NCBI RefSeq assembly: GCF_932526225.1
Contig: NC_064034.1
Coordinates: forward strand, 20,582,927 to 20,646,926
From: Nematostella vectensis
Taxonomy: Eukaryota > Cnidaria > Anthozoa > Actiniaria > Edwardsiidae
DNA length: 64,000 nt
Direction of reading: 5' to 3'
Below the pieces are notes generated by a model. It did not search any database. It was not told where the DNA came from and saw nothing but the letters and a program-made list of their open reading frames with translations. The position numbers were made by a program, and so were the translations under genes. Positions 22,363 through 34,643 of this stretch are shown piece by piece (the stretch's first letter is position 1; every line of letters starts with the position of its first letter).

Positions 22363-23713
22363 ATTGCAGTGTAAAAAAAATTGTTATTGCAACATGCACA
22401 CCATTATATCCCTGATAGAATGTTTAAATATTGAATAAAAAGCCCTACAGCGAACTTGTGTGACTTTCCAAACACAATCAAATATGACTGAGAAAAATGA
22501 AAACAAAGTTTGCAAGACAATAAAGATAGATCTAAATACATAATTAAGCTTTTAATTAATGTGGGCCATGATGGTAAGATTTAGATAATTAAATAAAAGC
22601 AAAATAAAGTGTAAACTTTTTTGTCCAAGCTATCAGTGTTGCACATGAGTGTTGACAACATGGATGCTTGAACCTTTTTTTACAGACATGTAAGAGATTA
22701 TCCATGTGTATTACTTATAAGTAATACATTACAAGACCAATGTATTCCATTTGTATGAAAATGAAATTATTGACAAATTGAATCAAGGTAAAACAACAAA
22801 ATCAGAACCCAAAACATCAGTACATTCACGTATAAATAGAAGTTATTTTCCGATAAAATTAGTCTAATAAACCCGATAAAAAATTTACTTTACTTAAGTT
22901 AATTAAACTTTAAAATATCTTACTTATAAAAAAAGGATGGCTTTTCAAATGGGTATTTTACGCTCCGTTATGTAATAAGCTAAACAGTATAGCCTACGTT
23001 ATTTAGAAATCCACGAGAAGTTATGACAGAAGAACGTAGAAAATACACTATAGATTCAAAGATAATGAGATGACATACTTTAAAGGTTTGTCCTTTGCAT
23101 CTCGCACGTTTGATGCCATGGTTGAACACACCTGCTAAGAAAAAAAACGTTCATTTTTAATCAAAAATCGATTCCCTTGACTTCTGTAAAACCTCTACCT
23201 CTAGAAAAAGCAATAAACTTCACATACATAATAAAAAAATATTTGGAATACGCTTCCTTTCTATTAAAAGTATCGCTGAATACTCAGGTTTTCTACAGCA
23301 CTTCAAAACTCGATTCGTCGCGTTCCCGCCAAGAAGAGAGAACTTCATGCGCATGCGCTGTTGGGCAAAATGTGAAAAAAACACTTCCGGTCGCGTCTTA
23401 GACCCGCCGCGTTCTCGGTTCTTAAAGTCCCTAACGACGGCTGAAGGAGTACGCGCGCGTTCCCATTTTCGCGCCATTCAATTTTCGACCAATCAGAGAC
23501 GAGATGAGAAAGGACATACGGAAAACACAGGCATCCCATCGTGACCACGGAAACTTTATCGTATAGCGATACCACTTTTCTATGACAATGGGGCTCCGCT
23601 AAGGGGCTCCGCTAAAAAATATCCTTATACCTTTTTTTTTCTTTTCGATGTCATGACACACCAAGAACAGTATAATTAATTATTATCATAAAAAGTAAAA
23701 CAAACAAAAAATT

Positions 23714-23786
23714 GCGCCCTCAGTGGGAATCGAACCCGGGTAGCTGCGGTCATAGACCAGTGTTCGCACCGCTAGACTAACGTGCC
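23714..23786 (-). repeat. tRNA-like sequence (SINE head or tRNA pseudogene)
   Basis: On the minus strand it starts GGCACGTTAGTCTAGCGG and contains GGTTCGATTCC, matching the A and B boxes of RNA polymerase III promoters at tRNA spacing. The acceptor stem does not pair and position 33 of the anticodon loop is not T, so a working tRNA is unlikely. Confidence 0.5.
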
Positions 23787-24636
23787 ATCACTGAGTTGAC
23801 CAGTAACTAAAGTTATTTTTATTACTATTGGTATCGTAATGATCGAAAAGCTTTTTGCTAGCATGTCAAATTTCAGCATATTCTTTCCGGAAACAAAATA
23901 AAATATCCGCGATAATTGATCACGCTACTTTTAGCTATTTTTATGCTATTAACATTCTAGACCAGCGAAAAATCGATATTGGATGAAGAAGCGGGGTCCA
24001 TATGTTTGTTTGATATTTAGTTCAGTTGATTGGGAAGAATAGTGAAAAAATAATTTGTGGAAATCTATCCTCTTTTATTTTGTCCTTTGGACAGAGGCTC
24101 TTTTCTTATTACCCTGCGACCATAGTCCCAGCTAACAGATCCTTATACTTTATGTTTCTCGGACTAAAGTCGCACTTTTACTAGTCGCTCTTCCAGCACA
24201 AATTCAAACAAACAACGCGAAAACCCAGAGACGCGAATCGGCAAGTACTAAAAGAACGAGAATTAAAAGCTTTGCTGGCATTTTAGTTGTTTTGTTTTCA
24301 AAATTACAACTTGAATTGGACTGAACCGTAAAAGATCGATTGACGTCGGTGACGAAGGCGCATGCGCACGCTAAACCCACATGGAAGACTTTTTTGAAAA
24401 TACAAGCTTATATATATATTTTACGGCTATACAGACAAATGATCATAGCGGTCACAGGTCGATGCCAAAGCCATTTTTATAGTACCGGAAGTTTACAGGA
24501 TGACCTAAAGATTGCTGTGTTGCAAAAGCACAGAAAAGACCACAAATCGTTCCAATGATCATTCAATGATGGAGTGACATCGGAGTCCCCACAATAACTC
24601 GTATAACAATAATATACAGATTTAGGCATTGCCTAA

Positions 24637-25480
24637 AAGCGGAGCTCCAAACAACCAAATCTTTGCTTCATTTTCGCTTAATAATTTTAGAAATTTTAAA
24701 TATTTTTATATTTCTGTTTTTGACGATTTCAACGATCTCACAAATCACGCGCCCAATTTGTTAAACCCCCTTCCCCCCACATAACAACTTTAGCTGTCAT
24801 ACGATGTTTCGGCGTCAGGGTAGTTTTTCTTTTATTGACGTCATCAATGACGTCACGCATCACTTGACCACATCTTGGCAGCCCTCTTGACACATACATA
24901 ACACCTACCAAGTTTGGTTGTTGTACATGTTTCTTTCACGAGATATGAATGTTTTCTACATCGATGACGTCACATATCACGTGACCATATCTGTGCACCC
25001 CCCTTGACACCAACATGACACCTGCCAAGTTTGTTTTTGAAAAAATGTTTCTGTTAAGAAATATGAATGTTTTTGCTTTTCATCACCTTTTTTGCTTTTA
25101 GTGACGTCATCGATGACTCACACAACACGTGACCATAGTGTTGCACCCCCCCCCCCCTTGACCCCCTTGACACCAACATGACACCTACCGAGATTGGTTG
25201 TGAAACAATGTTTCTTTCAAGGGATATAAATGTTTTTGCTTTTAATCACCTTTTTTGCGTTATGTGACGTCATCAATTACGTCACAGAACACGTGACCAT
25301 ATTGTTGCACCCCCCTTGACACCTACATGACATCTACCAAGTTTGGTTGTCATACAATGCTTTTTGGGGAAGGACGGACGGACAGACATCACGTCACCAA
25401 AACTCGAGTCCATGGGTTACCGATATTTGTTACCTTTTTTTCCTTATATACCACTTTTTCTTAGGTTGGGAGCTCCGCTT
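24637..25480. mobile_element. Non-autonomous DNA element with CRE-rich internal repeats
   Basis: Inverted ends AAGCGGAGCTCC (24637-24648) and GGAGCTCCGCTT (25469-25480) flank about 844 bp with no coding potential. Inside, from about 24834 to 25360, are four diverged 120-160-bp units. Each has GTGACGTCATC or ATGACGTCAC, a CACGTGACCA block, a CACCCCCCTTGACACC block and CACCTACCAAGTTTGG. The TSD was not resolved. Similar GGGCTCCGCT motifs occur at 23591-23600 and 23604-23613. Confidence 0.72.
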
Positions 25481-28400
25481 ATAACAATATAACAATAACC
25501 GAGTTAAAAATGGTGACCCTCCCCAAAAAGAAAAAGGGACTATTCTGTTGTCAGATTTATATCAGAACAAACCCCCCCCCCCCCCCCCCCCCCCCCCGTT
25601 CCGGAAAAATTAGGTCCTCTTTGTCAAAAAAAAAAGCTCTTGTTATTTAGGGCAAAATTCGTGCAGCGGACCAGGAAATAGAAACAATATAGTCTCAACT
25701 ACATCTTAGCATTTGTATGGTGGGTTTACTTGGAGAAATTTGTGTAATTGGCGCTAAGTCATTAATACAGTTTTCTTATGCGCTCTGAAAAAATGAAAAG
25801 CGTAACATTCTAAATCTAATGATGAAAGTAAAATAGTGCTATCTATTCAATGTTTTTTTTGCTTAGTCTCAACCACATCTTAGTATTTGTATGTTTGATT
25901 TTCATGGACAATTTTGTGTAATTGGCACTAAGCGCAGCCTGTGTTTGAAAGTCACAAAGGTATTTTTTCTTTGGCGCCACCAAGGTAAGACTGACTGTGG
26001 AGAAAGGGGAACCAAAAATAAGCAAAGAAAACACAACCCTCAAAATATGTTTCCCTTGACCAATTAAAACTTAGAAACAAACACAACCCCCCTAAAATAC
26101 AAACTCCAAGCTCCTAGTTGGGGTATACCAAAAATACGCCAGTAAATAATGCTCAAAATATATCATAGTATTGTAATAGGACACTGTGAACACCCTTTCA
26201 TTTGGATGAAGAGGATTTCTTCATCTCCCAGAGGACAGGGACCTGGGCTGCCTAAAGTTATTTAAAATCATACTCAAGAGAAGTGATTTAGAAGAAAATG
26301 AAATAGATTTCCATATCAAACCGACTCTGAATCGTCTTTTTTATATGACTGAGTTCCGCTTGCTGTGCCTAGAGCCATCTGTCCTTTGTTCCTGTGGTGA
26401 TCAATACAAAACAACTTTAGCCAGGATTATCAGATAGTCTTGGCGAATAATATGGCTGTTTTAAAAGACGCATAGTTAGAGGAAGTTCGCCCCACTCCAT
26501 ATTCTGTTACGCGTCTGAAAATCAGGTTAGGCGAACGAGCCATATTGTTTTTGCGAAGAAACATTGCTACTAGCAGTCGGCGGAAGTATTCAGGCAGGTA
26601 AGACAGCTAGCAAAAAAACAGTATCTTTTATTATCTCCTGTAAACTCATAGTCTTTCCCTTCGCGGTGCTCCCATCGCGTTCGTTCTTAGAGCCGCTGCT
26701 CATTTGAGACCTAAGCGCAACGGTACCCGACAGTAAACAAGGAACCGTCCCTTTATATCTGACGGGCCGGGAACGAATATCCCCCAAAAATCATCCAGCT
26801 ATATGTAAGAGAAAAAAAGACGAATATAATCAACTCAACATTCCAGAGAAAAGAATAAACCAACTGTTTAAGGAAAAAATATCGAACGGGATAAAATGTT
26901 ACCTCCATCCCAGAAATCAAATAGTCTGTTCGGTATTACTTCAATTATATTTTGGAACTAAACCTCACTTTTTTTGTCACAAGAAAGACATTCGTTTATA
27001 CGTTAAAAAAACTGATCCGTTTTCTAGTTTTATTATTATAAGTTGTTATTTTTTTCTACATTTATTCTATACTCACGGTTCTAAGATAATATCTTGTTGT
27101 TTTATAGTTTTTGTATGTGTGTGTTTGGGTGGAGGAAAGGGGTCGAACTACATGAATGATCTTCCCATTGATATTTCATAGAATTTTGTATTATACCATA
27201 ATTATTGCTATTAGACAATATTTATAAAATAACAAAAAATTCACTTGCTCTAGCGATTATTAGTCATCTTTTACTCTGATATGCGAAAATGAGAACGGTG
27301 TGAAAAACCACTAACCGCCTTTGATATACTGAACTCACACTAGGGGACACTTGACAAAACACTTAGCGATATAGTCCAGTTCCGGCGGTCGACCCCGACT
27401 TTTATGAAGCGAAAAACAAGTCCCGTTGAGAAGGAGAACAGTTACTCAAGATGGACTGAACTTTAGATAAGAAAAAACTTGTTGTACATCATTTTAACCA
27501 ATATGCCGGATAAGGAACGGTTGAGAAAGAACCGTTTTCTTTTGTACTATTTAGATCTAGCTCCATCCATCCAATAGTGGGAAATCATGATTCAGACTAT
27601 TGAACTTAGTTATTCTTTATAATTCAAAATCTAAATGCAGCTGCTGGTGGGTGTCGAATCGTCTGGAAAAAGCTCAGGAATACGCAGAAAATCCAGTCCA
27701 ATTTGTGTCAAATGATTTTGATGATATTGATATTCAACATTATACCGAACACTAATATAGAAGGACTGAATTTGAGTTTTTGACGCTCGTATGCCGTAGC
27801 CGGCTCTCATGGGTTCATTCGAGAATTACTGTTTTCGGGGTATTGGTATTCCTTCTCTCTTTTTTTTTTTTTTTTTTGCGAATTTTCGAATTCTCCTGAG
27901 TGGGATAGTAGGCAAACGCTCAAATAAATAATTATTCATTTTATGGAATACACTTTGTGTTTCATCAGCAGGAAAAGATCTTCTTTGGTATTCACATTTT
28001 CTTTTTAGCTGTTTAACGAATGTTTCACGACGGGTGGAAATTCTTTTTTTCGGAAAATTTAGTTTTAAAATCATCAACTTAAAAATATTTCGACTATAAC
28101 CGTTTCGTGAGTTAGCTTAGAATCACAGGGGGGGGGGGGGGTTGTTTGCAGCTCTTCCCCGCCTCCCGCAACGACGGAAAGTTCACTTCCGGGTTGCAAT
28201 AGACGTGCTATTTGTAGAGAAAACTATAAAGCGTGCTATTTGTAGAGAAAACTATAAAGCGTAAGCGAATTAGATTAAAAAAAACAAGGCATTCGAGATC
28301 ACTCTGTTATGTCTTGAATCTACAAGTTAAACCTTTTTGTAGCCACATCCCATAATGAACGTCCCGTGGAGATACTGCAATGGCATAAAAATAATCCCTT

Positions 28401-29062
28401 TTTGTTCCTTCGGGGGTGGTCTGATTTTTTTTATGAGAAAACTCATTCCCTCCCCAACCCTCCCCCCTCACCCGGAAAAATCCTGGTTACGGACCTTTAC
28501 CTGGATTTTTTTCGAGCCCGAAGATAAAGGCTTTGAGAGAAGCACTCGAAAAAGTTTATTGGGTTTTTACCTGGTGACATTAGAGCTACTGCTTATTTCA
28601 CTTCAAATAAAGTCACCCCTGACCCCGATTAGGAACTGAGAACAAACCAATTAGGAACTGAGAACAAACCAATTAGAAACTGAGAACAAACCAATTAGAA
28701 ACTGAGAACAAACCAATTAGAAACTGAGAACAAATAAATAAGGAACTATGATCACTGCGGTACTCTATCAACCTAAACTGCTTCTATGCTCTTGTGGAAT
28801 TTGCTCATTTCCATATTTGGCGGTGGAGGCAAAATATATTGGGGGAGGGGGGGGAACAAATTTAGTTTGTCTTCCAAGAAAATTATTTGCAAATTATTGG
28901 GGTGGTGCCATAAGTTTGCAACCTTATTAAACAGTTTAATTTTCATATAAGATGTAGTTTTGATGCAAATGTGAACATTTTTATTATGAGCAATTAAGCG
29001 CGCTAGAAGTAAATAAGTTATCATCATAATCATTATCATTATTAACAGACATTTTTTTGCAG
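25481..29062. other. Gene-poor intergenic region with simple repeats
   Basis: No supported gene on either strand. It holds a 26-C homopolymer (25572-25597), a T tract near 27859-27877, a 14-G run (28128-28141), a tandem duplication of about 27 bp at 28204-28260, and five copies of a 21-22-bp unit (AATTAGGAACTGAGAACAAA) at about 28630-28740. Small open frames here lack recognisable motifs. Confidence 0.5.
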
Positions 29063-29144
29063 GGTCCGACGACTAAAGAGGGAAAAACTTACAAGAAGTT
29101 CGCGTAATTTGAGTCCTGTGAATCAAAGTGGGTAAAATATAACC

Positions 29145-30704
29145 ATGATAAACTGCACCGTAAGCTATTACAAGTTGGACAACACTGCGCACTGGGTAGC
29201 ATACGTTGGTCTGAATTCCGTCACGGCGGCGATGTCAGTGGTGTTTAACACCATCATCATCATCACCATCGCGAAGAGTGAGACACTACGAACGCCTTCA
29301 TACATACTTCTTGCCAACGCCTGCCTAACAGACCTCGGCACTGGACTTGTGTCCCAGCCTATATCAATAGTGGGCGTGATAAAAGCCTCGTGGTTCAACG
29401 TAAGCTGCCTCGATCTGAAACGGCAATTCAGCGCCGCACCCATCGCGAATTTCCTTTTCGGCGTTGCTTCGCTCGCTACATCAGCAGCCATCAGTATCGA
29501 TCGGTTTTTAGCGATTTATTTGAAGAACTCGTACCTTTTTGTTGTAACAAAGAAAAGAGTTTTTGCAACCATAGCTGCCATATGGCTTTATTCCCTGGTC
29601 ACGCTCACCTACGACAATAAAAATTTATTACCCTTATATTGCATCCTTATGGCTACGATCATTGTGAGTTTAGTGGTAGTTTGTGTGAGCTACGGAAAAT
29701 GTTTCACGGCCATACGAAAACACAAGCAGAGAATTGCAGACACGAGTAATGCCGCAACAGAAGCTGCGGATTTGGCCAAGTACCGCCATGCCATGATCAC
29801 GATGGTTTTAACGGCAGCGATCCTGTTTGGAGTCTTTTTCCAACACCTGGGCGTAACGACAGTATATACCATCCTGAAGAAAGGGAAGACAGAGATCTTG
29901 ACGTCTCTTTACGAGTTGGAGGTGTACCGGCTATCTGAGACTATAGTATACTTGAACGCCGTCATCAACCCACTCTTGTATCTATTCAGATTAAGAGATA
30001 TCAGTGCTGCGTGTAGAAGAGTGATCAAATCTTTGCCTTGTTCTGCTTGCTTTTTGAAACCCACCAACGCCAACCCCGAGACTGCGATGTCGGGTACGTC
30101 TAAACAATCTAACCAAACGACTTCACTGAAACCCGGAACGTCTAAGCCATCCCAGCAACCGGCTTCACCGATACCCGGCACATGTGAACAACCACACCAA
30201 ACGGCTTTACCGATACCCGGCACATGTGAACAACCACACCAAACGGCTTTACCGATAACCGGCACATGTGAACAACCACACCAAACGGCTTTACCGATAC
30301 CCGGCACATGTGAACAATCACACCAAACGGCTTTACCGATAACCGGCACATGTGAACAACCACACCAAACGGCTTCACCGATAACCGGCACATGTGAACA
30401 ACCACACCAAACGGCTTCACCGATACCCAGCACGTTTGTACGACCATACCAAACGGCTTCACCGATACCCGGCACATGTGAACAACGACACCAAACGGTT
30501 TCACCGATAACCGGCACGTTTGTACGACCACACCAAACGGCTTCACCGATACCCGGCACGTTTGTGCGATCACACCAAACGGCTTCACCGATACTCGGCA
30601 CGTGTTTACAAACACACATAACGGCTTCACCGATACCCGGCACATGTGAGCAACCAAGCCGAACAGCCTCACCGATACCCGGCACATCTAAACCACCACA
30701 TTAA
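29145..30704 (+). CDS. Orphan rhodopsin-family GPCR with repetitive C-tail
   Basis: One uninterrupted frame of 519 aa. Residues 17-43, 53-78, 98-124, 138-156, 163-184, 216-242 and 262-282 are hydrophobic and fit seven transmembrane helices. The DRY motif is DRF (119-121, in SIDRFLAIYL), and TM7 carries NPLLY (275-279), the NPxxY motif. The usual CWxP of TM6 is absent. Short N-terminal glycosylation sites (NCT, NVS) are present. From about residue 330 the tail is built of 14-residue repeats, GTCEQPHQTASPIP and variants. It should act as a plasma-membrane G-protein-coupled receptor; the ligand is unknown. The intact single exon is typical of lineage-expanded cnidarian receptors. An acceptor-like TTTTTTTGCAG at 29052-29062 allows an upstream 5' UTR exon. 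Confidence 0.85.
   Translation: MINCTVSYYKLDNTAHWVAYVGLNSVTAAMSVVFNTIIIITIAKSETLRTPSYILLANACLTDLGTGLVSQPISIVGVIKASWFNVSCLDLKRQFSAAPIANFLFGVASLATSAAISIDRFLAIYLKNSYLFVVTKKRVFATIAAIWLYSLVTLTYDNKNLLPLYCILMATIIVSLVVVCVSYGKCFTAIRKHKQRIADTSNAATEAADLAKYRHAMITMVLTAAILFGVFFQHLGVTTVYTILKKGKTEILTSLYELEVYRLSETIVYLNAVINPLLYLFRLRDISAACRRVIKSLPCSACFLKPTNANPETAMSGTSKQSNQTTSLKPGTSKPSQQPASPIPGTCEQPHQTALPIPGTCEQPHQTALPITGTCEQPHQTALPIPGTCEQSHQTALPITGTCEQPHQTASPITGTCEQPHQTASPIPSTFVRPYQTASPIPGTCEQRHQTVSPITGTFVRPHQTASPIPGTFVRSHQTASPILGTCLQTHITASPIPGTCEQPSRTASPIPGTSKPPH
30132..30702 (+). repeat. 42-bp coding tandem repeat in the GPCR C-tail
   Basis: About 13 in-frame units. Each codes for 14 residues with Cys, Gln, His and Pro in fixed positions, and many contain ACACCAAACGGCTT. 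The minus strand is also open through the repeat, but this is a by-product of the unit length (a multiple of three). Confidence 0.9.
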
Positions 30705-30805
30705 ACTTCTACATCGATACCCGTATCATCTATCCCATGAATTGCAACATGGAAGGATTGACAAACATCACACACAACATGATAAAATGAGACATTACGC
30801 CCAAC

Positions 30806-31882
30806 TAAGGGGAATTGAGACAGGGGGAGTAAAAACACCCGAAAAGAATACGGTTGGGACCAGGGCATCACATATAACATAGGGGGAGGGAGACAGGGGG
30901 AGTAAAAACACCCGAAAAGAATACGGTTGGGACCAGGGCATCACATATAACTTAGGGGGAGGGAGACAGGGGGAGTAAAAACACTCGAAAAGAATACGGT
31001 TGGGACCAGGGCATCACATATAACTTAGGGGGAGGGAGACAGGGGAAGTGAAAACACTCGAAAAGAATACCGTTGGGACCAGGGCATCACATATAACTTA
31101 GGGGGAGGGAGACAGGGGGAGTAAAAACACTCGAAAAGAATACGGTTGGGACCAGGGCATCACATATAACATAGGGGGAGGGAGACAGGGGGAGTAAAAA
31201 CACCCGAAAAGAATACGGTTGGGACCAGGGCATCACATATAACATAGGGGGAGGGAGACAGGGGGAGTAAAAACACTCGAAAAGAATACGGTTGGGACCA
31301 GGGCATCACATATAACATAGGGGGAGGGAGACCGGGGGAGTAAAAACACTCGAAAGGAATACGGTTGGGACCAGGGCATCACATATAACTTAGGGGGAGG
31401 GAGACAGGGGGAGTAAAAACACTCGAAAAGAATACGGTTGAGACCAGGGCATCACATATAACATAGGGGGAGGGAGACAGGGGGAGTAAAAACACTCGAA
31501 AAGAATACGGTTGGGACCAGGGCATCGCATATAACATAGGGGGAGGGAGACAGGGGAAGTGAAAACACTCGAAAAGAATACGGTTGAGACCAGGGCATCA
31601 CATATAACATAGGGGAGGGAGACAGGGGGAGTAAAAACACTCGAAAAGAATACGGTTGGGACCAGGGCATCACATATAACTTAGGGGAAGGGAGACAGGG
31701 GGAGGTAAAACACTCGAAAGAAATACGGTTGGGACCAGGGCATCACATATAACTTAGGGGGAGGGAGACAGGGGGAGTAAAAACACTCGAAAGAAATACG
31801 GTTGGGACCAGGGCATCGCATATAACATAGGGGGAGGGAGACAGGGGGAGGTAAAACACTCGAAAAGAATACGGTTGGGACC
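30806..31882 (+). repeat. 73-bp tandem repeat, about 15 copies
   Basis: Units contain GGGAGGGAGACAGGGGGAG, ACACTCGAAAAGAATACGG and GGGACCAGGGCATCACATAT. Copies are highly similar and in one orientation. It starts about 100 bp after the GPCR stop codon. Open frames within it are repeat artefacts. Confidence 0.93.
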
Positions 31883-32393
31883 CAATCACTTCCATCCATC
31901 CATTTCACTTAGATTTGCTTTGGGTATTGATATTGAACCAGGCATTTGAGTGTAAGTACAGGATTTTATGAAAAAGGGTACGTTGTTCTGGGGAAGGGAA
32001 TTTGGGATGTAGGGGGGCTAAGGCTCAGGCGCGTACACAGGGGGGTGCGCAGGGTGCGCGCTCACCCCCCTTGGCGGCCAAAAAGCGGTTAATTTCTTAT
32101 TATGGAATCTTCAAATACTATACCTTTATTAATCTATATGCTTTTATTAATCTATATGAATTATATTATACTCTGCTTGCATCAGAAAGTGTAAAAAGAA
32201 ACTTGTACACCACGTATATTAATAAAACAATATACTTTATTTGGTAGTTTTAATATTTATACACGTGTTTCAGAAGGTTGAGAATCAAAATGTATCATGG
32301 GTAACTGGGTATCATGGTATTAAAATGTATGATGGGTAACTGGGAAAAATGGTAAATTGTTGTTTAAGGTTAGTTTTGAACTGAATAGCCTAA
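31883..32393. other. Intergenic DNA with a GC-rich element end
   Basis: No gene seen. At about 32027-32088 a GC-rich stretch (CAGGCGCGTACACAGGGGGG through CACCCCCCTTGGCGGCC) resembles terminal sequences of dispersed hAT-type non-autonomous elements. No partner end was found, so this is only a suggestion. Confidence 0.3.
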
Positions 32394-32862
32394 CCTAGTC
32401 AGCGGTATTCAGGCTTTCCACAGTGCTTCATCTTCAATCTCTCGTCGCTATGCTAATGTTATCACAAATTGATGCTTGGGATTTTTTTTTTCCAAAAATA
32501 CAGCTATTAGCATATTGGGAGAGTGCCCTAGAACATTACTAAGTCTATTAGTGCATAACTGCGTGCTGTGCTTATGGATGTTTGCGAGCTAAGGTGGATT
32601 CATGGGTTTTTTTCTGTCTGCAAAAAATTTTTTCACTGCTATTCTAGGTCTGTATCGATTTGTTTGGGTTTGAGGTGACAAGACTTTTGTCTGACCAACC
32701 GTAGTGAGAGGCGTGTTGGCTGGTCATTCCATGCCGAAATGGACCCGGAGGATCATAATGAAGGTATCTATTTGTTTTTTTTCCCTTGTGTGGTATGTTT
32801 ATTTGTCATTTATGTGTTTTTTGGGGGTTGTGGATATTTCTTATGGCCGGTTGAGGGGGTTA
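32394..32862. repeat. Dispersed repeat, copy 2
   Basis: Shares ordered blocks with 15258-15870 (for example CAGCTATTAGCATATTGGGA and AAGGTGGATTCATGGG) but is shorter, with several deletions. The class is not recognised. Confidence 0.75.
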
Positions 32863-33167
32863 TCTACACTGGTTTGCACGTTTATTTGAAACGCACAAAA
32901 GCAAAACACACTGCCTGGTATAAGCATGCTTGTAGCCAAAACAACCGTCTAAACCAATCGATGGCTTTTGTTTTCGCTGTCGCGTCAAGGCCATTTTACT
33001 GCACACAGCAAGGAAACTGATTGATCAAGGTCGTATGATTGACTACGCGATACTCCCAGACAATATATATTTAAAGTCTGGGTGGTGGCGCATCAACGAA
33101 TTTGCCTATTAATAAGAAAGCTTCAGTGGATTGGCGATAGAAGGAGCAGGGTTCAAAACGTTTTTTA

Positions 33168-33636
33168 CCACTGGTGACAACCACTGGTGACAACCACTCG
33201 TGACAACCACTCATGACAAACACTCGTGACAACCACTCGTCACAACCACTGGTGACAAAACCACTGGTGACAACCACTCGTGACAACCACTGGTGACAAA
33301 ACCACTTGTGACAACCACTCGTGACAAAACCACTGGTGACAACCACTCGTGACAACCACTCGTGACAACCACTCGTGACAACCACTCATGACAACCACTC
33401 ATGACAACAACTCGTGACAACCACTCGTGACAACCACTGGTGACAACCACTCATGACAACCACTCGTGACAACCACTCATGACAACCACTCGTGACAACC
33501 ACTCGTGACAACCACTCATGACAACCACTGGTGACAAACACTCGTGACAACCAATCGTGACAACCACTCATGACAACCACTCGTGACAAAACCACTGGTG
33601 ACAAACACTTGTAAAAAACACTCGTGACAACCACTC
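33168..33636 (-). repeat. 13-bp minisatellite, left arm
   Basis: About 35 copies of CCACTCGTGACAA with the frequent variants CCACTGGTGACAA and CCACTCATGACAA. Open frames on the minus strand come from the repeat. Confidence 0.92.
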
Positions 33637-33694
33637 GTGAAGAACACAAGCGTCTTGAAAACTTTTCGTAACAATAATTAACGTTGATAAGTTA

Positions 33695-33870
33695 CAGCCA
33701 AATTTGTTTTTGCGCGACCACGGTGAATCCAAAATCCTTATCTCGTTTGGGAATAGCGCGTAGTCCGACAAAAGCTTTGGGGGCGGTTTTTCTGGTTTTG
33801 ATTTTTTGGTTTGGTTGACTAACGCGCAAATTATGGATTCTAGAAGGTCGCGCAACAACAAATTTGGCTA
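33695..33870. mobile_element. 176-bp MITE with TA target site
   Basis: Ends are inverted repeats of about 25 bp (AGCCAAATTTGTT and GCGCGACC in both). They are flanked by TA at 33693-33694 and 33871-33872, as for Tc1/mariner-type MITEs. It lies inside the left arm of the fold-back structure. Confidence 0.7.
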
Positions 33871-33956
33871 TAAGAGGCCATTAAAAAAGAAAGAAAAATA
33901 CGTACAATTTAACTCAACGCTTGATCATAAATTCGAAGTGTAATAGAGACATTGTT

Positions 33957-34421
33957 CGGGTGTTGGTAAGATCTTTCCTCCACGTTTACCACATTGAGAT
34001 CGCACTATTTTCCAGGAAGAAATCAACAGAATACCACTCGTGACAATTGGCTTTAATTCGATAGCAATTGGTCCGAATCAAACCAAACTCATACAGATGA
34101 AGGGTCTTAGTAAGATCTTTCATCGACATTAATTACATTGAGATCGCACCAATTTCCAGGAAGAAATTAACAGAATACCACTCGTGACAATTGGCTTTAA
34201 TTCAATAGCAATTGATCCGAATCAAACCAAACTCATACAGATGAAGAGTGTTAGTGAGATCTTTCATCCACGTTAATTACATTGAGATCGCACTATTTTC
34301 CAGGAAGAAATCAACAGAATACCACTCGTGACAATTGGCTTTTATTCGATAGCAATTGATCCGAATCAAACCAAACTCATACAGATGAAGGGTCTTAGTA
34401 AGATCTTTCATCCACGTTAAT
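33957..34421 (-). repeat. About 145-bp subterminal repeats, left arm
   Basis: About three units. Each contains ACCACTCGTGACAATTGGC, ACATTGAGATCGCAC and GTAAGATCTTTCATCC. Inverted copies form 36318-37027. The CCACTCGTGACAA core is the same as the 13-bp minisatellite unit. Confidence 0.88.
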
Positions 34422-34643
34422 TCCTAATAAATGTATTTGTATATTGGGCTTTTCTTCCAAACGCATTAATATACAGTATTTAGAGGATAAATATTCACGC
34501 TTTACTTGAGTACGCGTGTAGAAGGATAAGTCGTAAAACGAAATCGCGAGATTCCATTTACTTATTCGCGAAAACTTACTTGAATAAGTTGCCTACTCGT
34601 GTCTCTGCACTAATCTATTTGTTTTATCAGAGCCTTATCTAAG

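Larger units (their letters stand above)
19445..23435 (+). mobile_element. Harbinger (PIF) DNA transposon, two convergent genes, inactive
   Basis: A 31-bp inverted repeat with three mismatches lies at 19445-19475 and 23405-23435 (core GTTAGGGACTTTAAGAA). Between them are a DDE-type Harbinger transposase on the plus strand and a Myb/SANT-like DNA-binding gene on the minus strand, the standard two-gene plan of this superfamily. A clean 3-bp TWA target duplication could not be demonstrated. Both genes carry disabling changes. Confidence 0.82.

Noticed and set aside
18589-23613. One large transposon bounded by TAGCGGAGCCC and GGGCTCCGCTA
   Set aside because: The 11-bp inverted motif is suggestive, but the Harbinger element in between has its own ends and no target duplication was seen. 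The motif also ends another MITE, so these may be unrelated remnants.
23714-23786. A functional tRNA gene
   Set aside because: A and B boxes are present, but the acceptor stem does not pair and the anticodon loop lacks T33.
25843-28077. Several 60-85-codon frames in the gene-poor region
   Set aside because: No domain, no splice partners, and composition like the surrounding AT-rich DNA.
29909-30687. Minus-strand frame of 258 codons opposite the GPCR tail
   Set aside because: Shadow of the 42-bp repeat, whose unit is a multiple of three; the plus strand has the receptor domains.
33071-33649. Minus-strand frames coding for VVVTSGCHEWLSR repeats, and their mirror at 37780-38413
   Set aside because: Products of the 13-bp minisatellite in all three frames of both arms.
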